Shown in pieces: positions 1 through 7,418 of a stretch of 64,000 nt of DNA. The position numbers were made by a program, and so were the translations under genes. The notes below the pieces were generated by a model, which did not search any database, had not been told where the DNA came from, and worked only from the letters and a program-made list of their open reading frames with translations. The number at the start of each line of letters is the position of its first letter. Positions within the stretch are counted from its first letter, which is position 1. The DNA is from Paenibacillus glycanilyticus (GTDB lineage: Bacteria; Bacillota; Bacilli; Paenibacillales; Paenibacillaceae), in assembly GCF_023715145.1 (NCBI RefSeq), contig NZ_JAMBNP010000013.1, forward strand, positions 124,001 to 188,000. Reading direction: 5' to 3'.

Positions 1-5
1 TCCGC

Positions 6-79
6 AAAAAGGGGAAAAGTATACCGCGGACCGAGTCAATGCCATACCGTTAAAATCATAACGGAATGACATTGCGCGG
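6..79 (-). terminator. intrinsic terminator of a purine riboswitch expression platform
   Basis: Read leftward, a long hairpin pairs 59-74 with 37-52 and is closed at its base by 74-79 with 24-29. It is followed by a U-rich stretch (complement of 6-23). It lies just downstream of the aptamer at 95-160, as expected for a riboswitch that ends transcription early when ligand is bound. The gene it controls starts left of the window. The alternative antiterminator pairing was not worked out. Confidence 0.72.
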
Positions 80-94
80 CACTCTTCCTCTCTT

Positions 95-160
95 TTCGTA
101 GCCTGATCATTTACGGTGATCGAGTAGAGACTCTCAAGCCAATTCTTGAGATTATACGAA
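95..160 (-). promoter_or_regulatory. purine riboswitch aptamer, guanine type by its specificity base
   Basis: On the minus strand the three-way junction can be traced. P1 pairs UUCGUA with UACGAA, followed by the conserved UAUAAUC. P2 pairs CUCAAG with CUUGAG around a loop ending in GG. The J2/3 strand reads GUCUCUAC, close to the usual GUUUCUAC. P3 is GAUCA/UGAUC with loop CCGUAAA, whose CC can kiss the GG of L2. J3/1 reads GGCUACGA. The base equivalent to position 74 is C, which is known to select guanine/hypoxanthine over adenine. Two positions depart from the usual consensus: U to C in J2/3, and GAC to GGC in J3/1. A sigma-A promoter lies upstream and a terminator downstream, so this is a complete leader for a gene outside the window, such as pbuG, xpt or the purE operon. 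Confidence 0.88.
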
Positions 161-194
161 AAGTTATTATATTAGTAGTTGTTATCCGTACATT

Positions 195-223
195 AATATA
201 ATAAGGAACCCGCTCCTTGTCAA
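195..223 (-). promoter_or_regulatory. sigma-A promoter of the riboswitch leader
   Basis: On the minus strand TTGACA (218-223) and TATATT (195-200) are separated by 17 bp. Transcription would start near 188, just before the aptamer. Confidence 0.75.
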
Positions 224-232
224 TGAATTTTT

Positions 233-269
233 ACGAACGTTCGTGTTATTTCCGAAACCAAACATTCGT
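233..269. promoter_or_regulatory. possible PurR-box region upstream of the riboswitch promoter
   Basis: A perfect 12-bp palindrome ACGAACGTTCGT (233-244) and a second CGAA-containing element (263-269) lie just upstream of the -35 box. PurR boxes in Bacillus share a CGAAC core and occur in pairs upstream of purine promoters that also carry guanine riboswitches. The match to the 13-base consensus is only partial, so this is a suggestion from position and core sequence. Confidence 0.3.
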
Positions 270-363
270 CTTTTACCGAAAAAATGGTAGGCCATTCGTC
301 CCGGTTCTGGCATAAAGTTACAACTATGAACGGGCATAGGGAGGCGACAACCCATCCATAAAT

Positions 364-390
364 CAAAAAAAGCCGCAAGGATGCGGCTTT
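364..390 (-). terminator. terminator of the first GH4 gene
   Basis: On the minus strand AAAGCCGC and GCGGCTTT form a stem with a short loop, followed by a T run. It sits about 12 bases after the stop codon of the gene at 403-1713. Confidence 0.8.
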
Positions 391-402
391 AGAAATAGCA
401 TT

Positions 403-1713
403 CTAGGATTCAAAAAAGCTCGGCAAGTACTTCTTGTTCGCTTCCAGCATTTCACCAAGCAGCGTCTTGGCAACGGATACGCTTGGCACAAGCGGATGAT
501 GCACCATCGCTTGAAGCGCGATCCCACGATCCCCCGTAACCGCAGCTTCGATCGTGAGCGATTCGTAGGTTTTTACCGCGTGAAGAAGACCCTTGATATG
601 CTCGGGAACCCGCTGCAGCGGCAGCGGCACCGGACCTTGCGCCGTCACGACGCAATTTACCTCGATGCTGGCATCCTCCGGCAGGAAGCCGATAATCCCC
701 GCATTGCGTACGTTAAGCGTTTGGATGTCCCGTCGATCCGTATACAAGGAATGCATCAGATTAACCGCTGCCTCGGAATAAAACGCTCCTCCCCGCTTCT
801 CCAGCTGCTTTGGCTTCTCCTTCAGATTAACGTCCTTATACAGCTCGAAGAGCTCTCCCTCTACCCGGCTGACCACATCTGCACGAGTACCATCCTTCTC
901 CAGCGATTCTTTCATCTCCGCGAACATCGTATCCGTCATATAGAAATAGCGCAGATAGTAGGTCGGAAGCGCGCCAAGCGAACGAAGGAATTCCGGATCC
1001 CAGTCGAAGGCCGTAACGTTCGTGGCCGAGTAATCATTGCCGCCGCCTATCATCTCTTGCAGCTTATCTTCACCATTCACGTAAGCAGCCGTTATCCAAT
1101 GCAAATGGTTGATGCCCACGAACTCCGGCAGCACTTCGCGTTCCGAAACGCCGTATTGCTTGGCCAGGTACTTCTGGAAGTTGATCGGCGAGTTGCACAG
1201 ACCTACCGTCTTCACCTTGCTGTGCTTCAGCACCGCTTCCGTCACGATGCCCGCCGGATTCGTAAAGTTCAGCATCCACGCATTGGGTGCAAGCTCTTCG
1301 ATATCCCGGCATATGTCCAAAATAACCGGAACCGTCCGAAGCGCCTTCAGCATGCCTCCCGGACCGGTCGTCTCCTGGCCGATAACGCCATGCTTGATCG
1401 GAATATGCTCATCCCGCCGCCTTGCTTCTAGGAGTCCTACCCGCATCTGCGTGGTCACGAAGTCTGCTCCCGAAATCGCTTCACGCCGGTTCAGGGTTAG
1501 ACGGACATCGATCGGCAGGCCCGCTTGCTCGACCATCCGTTGCGCCAGCTTGCCGACAATCTCCAGCTTATGGCGTCCTTCCTCAATATCAACGAGCCAA
1601 AGCTCGCGAACCGGCATCTCGTCGTATCGTTTAATAAATCCTTCGACCAGCTCCGGGGTATAGGAAGAGCCTCCCCCGATTACGGCAACTTTTAAACCTT
1701 GTTTAGTAGTCAT
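403..1713 (-). CDS. GH4 family 6-phospho-beta-glucosidase-type glycosidase
   Basis: Cytoplasmic glycoside hydrolase of family 4, which cleaves glycosides (often 6-phosphorylated) by an NAD+ and Mn2+ dependent oxidation-elimination mechanism. The 436-residue length is normal for the family. The N-terminal nucleotide-binding motif VIGGGSSYTPEL is at residues 11-22, NFTNPAG at 149-155, and the expected metal ligands are Cys173 (GLCNSP) and His203 (GINHLHW). The ATG follows an AGGAGG box by 9 bases. It lies downstream of an NAGK-like kinase and an AraC regulator on the same strand, so the kinase may supply the phosphorylated substrate. No PTS component is visible nearby. A paralogue lies at 26392-27708. 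The exact sugar specificity cannot be read from the sequence. Confidence 0.9.
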   Translation of the reverse strand: MTTKQGLKVAVIGGGSSYTPELVEGFIKRYDEMPVRELWLVDIEEGRHKLEIVGKLAQRMVEQAGLPIDVRLTLNRREAISGADFVTTQMRVGLLEARRRDEHIPIKHGVIGQETTGPGGMLKALRTVPVILDICRDIEELAPNAWMLNFTNPAGIVTEAVLKHSKVKTVGLCNSPINFQKYLAKQYGVSEREVLPEFVGINHLHWITAAYVNGEDKLQEMIGGGNDYSATNVTAFDWDPEFLRSLGALPTYYLRYFYMTDTMFAEMKESLEKDGTRADVVSRVEGELFELYKDVNLKEKPKQLEKRGGAFYSEAAVNLMHSLYTDRRDIQTLNVRNAGIIGFLPEDASIEVNCVVTAQGPVPLPLQRVPEHIKGLLHAVKTYESLTIEAAVTGDRGIALQAMVHHPLVPSVSVAKTLLGEMLEANKKYLPSFFES

Positions 1714-1735
1714 AGTAATGATGCCTCCTAAAAAG

Positions 1736-1989
1736 AATAATCACACAAACAGCCTTAAATAGGCTGTTCGTGATGATTCTTGCTTCGTAAGCATTTAATA
1801 ATCACACAAACAGCCTTAAATAGGCTGTTCGTGATGATTCTTGCTTCGTAAGCATTTAATAATCACACAAACAGCCTTAAATAAGCTGTTCGTGATGATT
1901 CTTGCTTCGTAAGCATTTAATAATCACACAAACAGCCTTAAATAAGCTGTTCGTGATGATTCTTGCTTCGTAAGCAACAGCCTTAATAT
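1736..1989. repeat. four tandem 61-bp repeats with internal palindromes
   Basis: Four copies of a 61-bp unit start at 1736, 1797, 1858 and 1919, and a truncated fifth piece carrying ACAGCCTTAA ends at the kinase stop codon. Each unit contains a palindrome with arms ACAGCCT/AGGCTGT, extended outward by ATCAC/GTGAT, and a mini-hairpin TGCTT-CGT-AAGCA. Copies 3 and 4 differ by one base in the AGGCTGT arm. In a minus-strand transcript this change keeps the stem as a G-U wobble, whereas it would give A-C in a plus-strand transcript. The array fills the gap between two minus-strand genes that are probably cotranscribed. Confidence 0.93.
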
Positions 1990-2951
1990 TAAAAAGTAAT
2001 CCGGCGCAATGCTGCGTCCGTCTCCGCTGTAATCTCGATGCCGCAGCTGTCCATCGCGCTCATGACTGCTCCAATGACCGGGTCTATCGTCAGTTTTACA
2101 ATCTTCGCATTAGGCGCCGTATCGGCTACTTCTTCTCTAATGGCATTGATCATATGCGGGGAGCTGCCTTTCGCGAGCACGCTTCCCGTCAGCACGACAT
2201 CGAAGCTGTCCTGCTCCATGCCAAGCCTTCGGATCAAGGCGTTCACGGCATTCCCATGCTCGTATCCCGCGTCTTCGAGCAGCCTTATCGCTACGGCATC
2301 TCCAAGCAGCGCGGCTTTGAACATGATTTTGGATAGAGACTCCAAAGGTCTCACTCCGTTGTCCAACGCATCATCGTACATGGCTTGAACGGAGGAATAG
2401 CCCATTTCTTGAGGCACTAGCTCCGTCAGAACCGACGGCTGTTCACGACCTTCCCAGCTGCGGATGGCGCTTCGGAAAGCATGAACCGCCAGGTCCGTGC
2501 CGGAGCCTTGGCCGTCCCCGAACAAATAGCCGAACCCGCCGTATTGCAGCTCCTCGCCCTTGGCGTTGCGCGCGGCAGCGTTAAATCCCGTCCCGCTGAT
2601 AATAACGGCACCATAGGATTGATGAGTGCCCGCGCGCATGCCAATCATCGTATCGCAAGCAATGTCGTGACGTGGAAAATCCAGCGAGGCGATCATCGGA
2701 CGGAGAATCGCGTAATCCGGTTCGCGGTCCGCTCCTGCGAGGCCGAAGTATGCGAAATCGACTTCTTCTTTGGTTGCGCCTGCCTGCTGAAGCGCCTCCG
2801 AGCATGCCCGGTCAATCTCTGTCCGCGCCGCATCAAAGGCCGTCTGGTGATTGCCATTGCCGCCGCTCCCCCTGCCAAGCACTCGGCCGTTCTCATCCGT
2901 TAGCAAAGCATGCGTCTTGGTTCCGCCTGCGTCTATTCCAAGAAACAACAT
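1989..2951 (-). CDS. BadF/BadG-family sugar kinase (N-acetylglucosamine kinase-like)
   Basis: ATP-dependent kinase of the ASKHA superfamily, BadF/BadG/BcrA/BcrD branch, which contains N-acetylglucosamine and N-acetylmuramate kinases. The phosphate-1 motif GIDAGGTKTHA lies at residues 5-15, and the nucleotide-binding GTGFNAA and FGYLFGDGQGSG motifs follow. I chose the ATG at 2951 (320 residues) because an AGGAG box precedes it and the kinase motif then begins at residue 5. The open frame extends 23 residues further upstream but without family character. The gene sits between an AraC regulator and a GH4 glycosidase on the same strand. The same kinase plus GH4 pairing recurs at 19770-20750 and 26392-27708. 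The substrate could be GlcNAc, MurNAc or an imported disaccharide. Confidence 0.85.
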   Translation of the reverse strand: MLFLGIDAGGTKTHALLTDENGRVLGRGSGGNGNHQTAFDAARTEIDRACSEALQQAGATKEEVDFAYFGLAGADREPDYAILRPMIASLDFPRHDIACDTMIGMRAGTHQSYGAVIISGTGFNAAARNAKGEELQYGGFGYLFGDGQGSGTDLAVHAFRSAIRSWEGREQPSVLTELVPQEMGYSSVQAMYDDALDNGVRPLESLSKIMFKAALLGDAVAIRLLEDAGYEHGNAVNALIRRLGMEQDSFDVVLTGSVLAKGSSPHMINAIREEVADTAPNAKIVKLTIDPVIGAVMSAMDSCGIEITAETDAALRRITF

Positions 2952-3072
2952 AAATAGCCACGCTCCTGACGACTTATTAAAAGTGTTGTATTGTACGACC
3001 ATCATAAAAGAAAAGAACACCGCTCCTCTACTGATAAAGAACGATGTTCTGATACTATCTTACTGTTTTTAA

Positions 3073-3930
3073 TTATTGGCGAGGTCTAAGCTCCGAAGGC
3101 TGCTTTCCGATATGCTGCTTGAACAGCCTATTAAAGTTCGATAAATTTCGGAATCCGGTTATCTCCGCAATTTCAATCATTTTCTTGTCCGTGGACTCGA
3201 GCAGGCGGACGGCCGCCGATAAACGCAGCTGAATCAAATAGTCTAGCGGCGACGTGCCAACCGTCTGAACGAATAGAGCGCTGAAGCGAGACGGACTGAG
3301 ATGTGCGTATGCCGCCAGTTCTTTTAACGTCCACGGATGAGCAACATCGGCTTCCATTGCGTTCAATACTTGGCGAATCGTCTCCATTCCGCGAAGGCGG
3401 GAGGCTCCCCGCTCTTGCTCCTTCGCAAAGTAACGGTTAACAAACGACATGAACTGAACGAGCAGCGAACGGACCACCGCCTCGTAATGCGGCTCCAGGC
3501 GGGTAAATTCGCTGCGCATCTCTTCGATCGCCGCTCCCAGGCGGGCCAGCATCGGATGGCTCCGGTCAAGAAGATTATCAAACCGCATGCCGATCTCCCG
3601 AAATGGAATCAGAAGCTCCGGATCATAACGCTGCTCCAGCGCAAAATACGCCGGATCAAACATAATGACGGACATGACCAGCTCTTTGTTCTCGAAAGCG
3701 CGGTGCAGATCGTTCGAGTTAATGAGGAGGATATCCCCTTCCCGAAAGTCGTAACGCGTACCGTTTATCAAATAATAGCCGCTTCCCCGGCTGATATAGT
3801 TAATCTCCAGAGCCGTATGCCAATGCAGCCGCTGAAACAGCGGGCTGACGCCCTCCGATTGGGAAATAACAATCGGAAAAGCCGTTGGCAGCTCAATCAA
3901 ATCGCGCGAAACGTCAGGAATCGGCTTCAT
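3073..3930 (-). CDS. AraC-family regulator with N-terminal cupin sensor
   Basis: 285-residue transcription factor. The N-terminal half is an AraC-type cupin ligand-binding domain (HWH at residues 36-38). The C-terminal hundred residues form the paired helix-turn-helix of the AraC/XylS family, ending in the typical segment around SNFNRLFKQHIG. An AGGAGG box lies 7 bases before the ATG. It heads the minus-strand group regulator-kinase-GH4 and is likely to control it in response to a sugar. A frameshifted paralogue of this gene lies at 17254-17557, so the family has been duplicated within the window. Confidence 0.9.
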   Translation of the reverse strand: MKPIPDVSRDLIELPTAFPIVISQSEGVSPLFQRLHWHTALEINYISRGSGYYLINGTRYDFREGDILLINSNDLHRAFENKELVMSVIMFDPAYFALEQRYDPELLIPFREIGMRFDNLLDRSHPMLARLGAAIEEMRSEFTRLEPHYEAVVRSLLVQFMSFVNRYFAKEQERGASRLRGMETIRQVLNAMEADVAHPWTLKELAAYAHLSPSRFSALFVQTVGTSPLDYLIQLRLSAAVRLLESTDKKMIEIAEITGFRNLSNFNRLFKQHIGKQPSELRPRQ

Positions 3931-4100
3931 GGGAGGGCCTCCTGCTGGATAGTTAGTTGATTCTAGTATAGCAGAAGATTTACCGCCGCTTTACAAAAAT
4001 GCTCCTCCTCCTAATACCCCCTTGATATTAGACTTGTACACTCTAGATGCCCCTGCTTCATCTTTGGGCAACACATTCGCAGACTGGTGGTGTATGAATT

Positions 4101-7022
4101 TTGAAATTTAACAAGCAAGCTCGAATCATATTCCCCATGGTTCTCTCGGCAAGCATCCTCTCGACAGGTCTTGCTGTTCCAACTCCTAAAGCAGCGGCCG
4201 CCGATGCGGGCGCCGCGCAAGATCAAGGTCAAGGGCAATGGCTGACCGGCGAATTCCACGCTCACACCTTCGAATCGGACGATGCCCAAAGCTCGCTCGA
4301 ATCGGTGCTTGATCACGGCCTGACGACTTACGGCCTCGATTTTCTGATGCTGGCGGATCATTTGCGCTCCTCCAAACGGGATGATACGGGCGCCGAGATT
4401 CCAGGAGGCCCCATTCCGTTATCGAAAGGGCTGCTCGAATACCAGGTTCCAAAAATAAAGGCTTTGCAAGAGGCGGGCAAATATGCCGGCAAGACAATAT
4501 TCTCCGGCTTTGAATGGGACATCCCGTCACACGAGCATGGCTCCGTTGGCATTCTTACGGATGAACCCGGCTCCGCGGCAGCGCTGAAAGCCGCGAACCA
4601 ATTCGAATACCTGTTCACGAACCGCGACGCAACCTGGTTCAATCCGGCCGATGTCCTGCAGTGGGAAGCCGCCGATGACCGGGCGTACAGCACGCATGCG
4701 GACAGCTTGTCCGCGATTAACTGGCTTAAACGCAATTACCCGGAAACCAGCTACATGATCGTCAACCATCCTTCCCGGGGCGTTGGCAAATACAAGATTT
4801 CGGACTTCCGCGACTTCAACAATGCCGCTCCGGACATCGCGTTTGGCTTCGAGGGGATGCTCGGCAACCAAATGGAGCCGGACCGCGGCGGTTACAACTC
4901 GGCTTACGATCCCGCTAATCCAACGGCCAACGACAACTATAAGAACCGTTCTTACGGCGGCGTCGATTACATGGTAGCGAAGGTCGGAGGCGTCTGGGAT
5001 TCCTTGCTTGGCGAAGGCCGCAAGTTCTGGAACTTCGCGAATTCCGACTACCATTTCAAGACGATCGATACCAACTCGAGCGGATACTGGCCGGGCGAAT
5101 ACGCCAAAAACTATATTTGGAGCGAAGGAAGATCCACGCAGGACATTCTGAACGGCATGCGCTCGGGCAAATCGTTCTCCGTCTTTGGCGATCTGATTAA
5201 CGCATTGGATTTCCGGGTTGCGGACGGCGGCGCGGATGCCGAAATGGGCGAGAGCCTGCAGGCAACCGAAGGGGATAAGCTTACGCTTACGATCAAGTTC
5301 AAAAGCCCCGGTTCCAACAACTACGAGAATCCGATCTACAGCGGGCAATCCGCAGGCGCGAAACCCGCGGTTGATCATATCGACCTGATTGCCGGCGATG
5401 TTACGGGCCCGGCAGTAAAAGGAACTCCGGCCTACGACAAGGATACCAACGATTCCACCCGCGTCCTTGCTACTTTCACGAGCGAGGACTGGACAACCGA
5501 CGCAAACGGCTACAACGTCATCACCTACGATCTGCCGAAGGCTAGCAAAGATCAGTATTTCCGCCTCAGAGGCACGAACCTCGGAATGAACGTGGCGGGC
5601 GAGACGCTGGATGGCAATCCGTTAATCGATCCAAAAACAACAACTGCCGATGCAACGGCCCGATTCAACGAAATTAACGACCGCAATTATAAAGACCTGT
5701 GGTTCTACTCGAATCCTGTCTTTGTGGATACGGCCGCATACACCGATGAAGAAGCGGTTAAGGATACGCTGAGCAAGCTGACTCTCGGCAATGCTGACGC
5801 GGTTACCGAGAATATCGTTCTTCCCTCCGAAGGAGAGCATGGTGCGGCTATCGCCTGGGAGGAAACAACCGATACCTCGAACGCGGTCACCATCGAGAAT
5901 GGCATCGCTAAAGTAACCCGCCCTGCCGCGGGACATCCCAATGCGTCGGTTACGCTCAAAGCAACCGCTTCTCGCGGCGATTCATCGGATTCCAAAGCCT
6001 TTGCGATTACGATTAAAGCACTGCCTTCAACCTCGACTCCGGGAGGCGGAACTCCACCGGTTACTACGCCGGCAACATCCGTTTCCGTTACCGTTGATCC
6101 GGCAAAAGGCGCGGAAGGCAGCTTGAAAGACGTGATCTCCTTCAAGATACCGGCAGGTGCCTTAACTTCGAACGGAACCGTCGGCGCGCAGGTTCTCCCT
6201 TCGGGGCAACAGCCTCCGCTTGGCAATCTGCAGGCGCTGAGCCCAATCGTCGAGATGACCAGCAATGCGGGCACGACGTTTGGCAAGCCGGTTGAATTGA
6301 CATTTAACTACGCGATAAGCTCGGCTGCGCCAACCAGCCAGCCTGCCGTGTACTACTACAACGAAAAGCTGAAGAAATGGATCTTCCTCGGCGGTAAAGC
6401 AAACGGAACGACCATTACCGTCGACATTAAGCATTTCACGAAATTCGGAGTGTTCGGCTACATGCCTCACACCTTCTCGGATCTGACTGCATCGTGGGCC
6501 AAACCTTACGCCGAGCGCTTGATCGGCATGGGAGTGATCTCGGGCTACGAAGACGGCAAATTCCGGCCGGACCAGCCGGTCACCCGCGCGGAATGGGTGA
6601 AGCTGTTGGCAGATTCGCTTGGGCTGCCCGCCGCATCCGGCGCAACTAGCTTCGCCGATGACAGCCTCATCCCGTCATGGGCGAAGGCACAAGTGAAAGC
6701 AGCCACCGATGCCGGCTATGTGACCGGCTTTGATACCAAGGACGGCTCCGTCTTTAACGCTTCGCAGCGGATCACGCGCGCCGAAATCGCGGTCATTGCC
6801 GCGCGCGTTCTGAAGACTGCCGGCACTTCACCGTCCGGCACCGGCAAGGCCTTTAGCGATGTGTCGGCTATCCCGGCTTGGGCCCTAGACGCGGTAAACC
6901 AAACCTCGGCCTCGGGTATCGTGAGCGGTTATCCGGACGGCAGCTTCCGCCCGGACGACACCTTGACGCGCGCCGAAGCGGTGAAGATCGCTTACGCCTT
7001 GCTTGATGCTTTAAACATTTAA
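4101..7022 (+). CDS. secreted PHP-domain (CehA/McbA-like) protein with three SLH domains
   Basis: 973-residue exported protein. A signal peptide covers about residues 1-33 (hydrophobic stretch, then AAAAD). A PHP-type metal-dependent hydrolase domain of the CehA/McbA kind follows (about 45-420): FHAHTFESDD, LADH, SHEH, NHPSRG and NSDYHF supply the expected metal-binding His and Asp residues. Next come a degenerate bacterial Ig-like domain (about 545-645), a ZU5-like segment (about 660-790) and three SLH repeats (about 793-973) that would bind secondary cell-wall polymer. The substrate could be a phosphoester, but this is not settled by sequence. The start is TTG at 4101: an in-frame stop lies just upstream, and the ATG at 4094 is out of frame. 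It stands alone, divergent from the AraC gene, with its own terminator. Confidence 0.83.
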   Translation: MKFNKQARIIFPMVLSASILSTGLAVPTPKAAAADAGAAQDQGQGQWLTGEFHAHTFESDDAQSSLESVLDHGLTTYGLDFLMLADHLRSSKRDDTGAEIPGGPIPLSKGLLEYQVPKIKALQEAGKYAGKTIFSGFEWDIPSHEHGSVGILTDEPGSAAALKAANQFEYLFTNRDATWFNPADVLQWEAADDRAYSTHADSLSAINWLKRNYPETSYMIVNHPSRGVGKYKISDFRDFNNAAPDIAFGFEGMLGNQMEPDRGGYNSAYDPANPTANDNYKNRSYGGVDYMVAKVGGVWDSLLGEGRKFWNFANSDYHFKTIDTNSSGYWPGEYAKNYIWSEGRSTQDILNGMRSGKSFSVFGDLINALDFRVADGGADAEMGESLQATEGDKLTLTIKFKSPGSNNYENPIYSGQSAGAKPAVDHIDLIAGDVTGPAVKGTPAYDKDTNDSTRVLATFTSEDWTTDANGYNVITYDLPKASKDQYFRLRGTNLGMNVAGETLDGNPLIDPKTTTADATARFNEINDRNYKDLWFYSNPVFVDTAAYTDEEAVKDTLSKLTLGNADAVTENIVLPSEGEHGAAIAWEETTDTSNAVTIENGIAKVTRPAAGHPNASVTLKATASRGDSSDSKAFAITIKALPSTSTPGGGTPPVTTPATSVSVTVDPAKGAEGSLKDVISFKIPAGALTSNGTVGAQVLPSGQQPPLGNLQALSPIVEMTSNAGTTFGKPVELTFNYAISSAAPTSQPAVYYYNEKLKKWIFLGGKANGTTITVDIKHFTKFGVFGYMPHTFSDLTASWAKPYAERLIGMGVISGYEDGKFRPDQPVTRAEWVKLLADSLGLPAASGATSFADDSLIPSWAKAQVKAATDAGYVTGFDTKDGSVFNASQRITRAEIAVIAARVLKTAGTSPSGTGKAFSDVSAIPAWALDAVNQTSASGIVSGYPDGSFRPDDTLTRAEAVKIAYALLDALNI

Positions 7023-7060
7023 AAAAACGAACGTCAAGAAACAAGAAACAAGAAACAAAA

Positions 7061-7106
7061 AAGCTCCCAACCAGTTGCGTTACAGCAGCTGGCTGGGAGC
7101 TTTTTC
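7061..7106 (+). terminator. terminator of the PHP-SLH gene
   Basis: Stem AGCTCCCA-ACCAG with CTGGC-TGGGAGCT followed by TTTTT, about 40 bases after the stop. The remaining gap up to 7418 contains no convincing gene; short open frames there lack ribosome-binding sites and family features. It probably holds the promoter of the next gene. Confidence 0.88.
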
Positions 7107-7418
7107 ATTCCTTTTCCCACCCTATTGTCGGAGCGATGCAGACCTTATAGATCAGCCTATTTTACGCTTTGCAAAAAAAACATTTTACCGAAAAGGCGAT
7201 CTTTGGAAGGAGTAAAATCTGCTGATTTTCCGCTCCGTTCCCGTTATTATCGCAAGTTTCGAGAAAGTCTGCCGGCAGGAGCTGACAAGTCGCTCCCCCT
7301 TCTCTTTGCCTGTCCAAAACACTGCGTTAACACAGGGCGAGTAACATGAACAAAAAACGGGCTTTATCCAACCCAATACGAGAAATTACTCAACGTGTTA
7401 CGGAAGGATTTGATTCAG

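Noticed and set aside
233..244. LexA (SOS) box
   Set aside because: The palindrome has the CGAAC/GTTCG halves joined with no central spacer, unlike the Bacillus SOS box, and the downstream riboswitch points to purine control.
496..1431. 311-codon open frame on the plus strand, antisense to the first GH4 gene
   Set aside because: It lies wholly inside a clear GH4 gene, has no ribosome-binding site and shows no family features; it arises from codon bias.
1736..1989. CRISPR array
   Set aside because: The 61-bp units are directly contiguous with no unique spacers, and no cas genes are present.
7125..7349. 74-codon plus-strand gene before the AraC regulator
   Set aside because: No ribosome-binding site and low-complexity composition; the region is better read as an intergenic control region.
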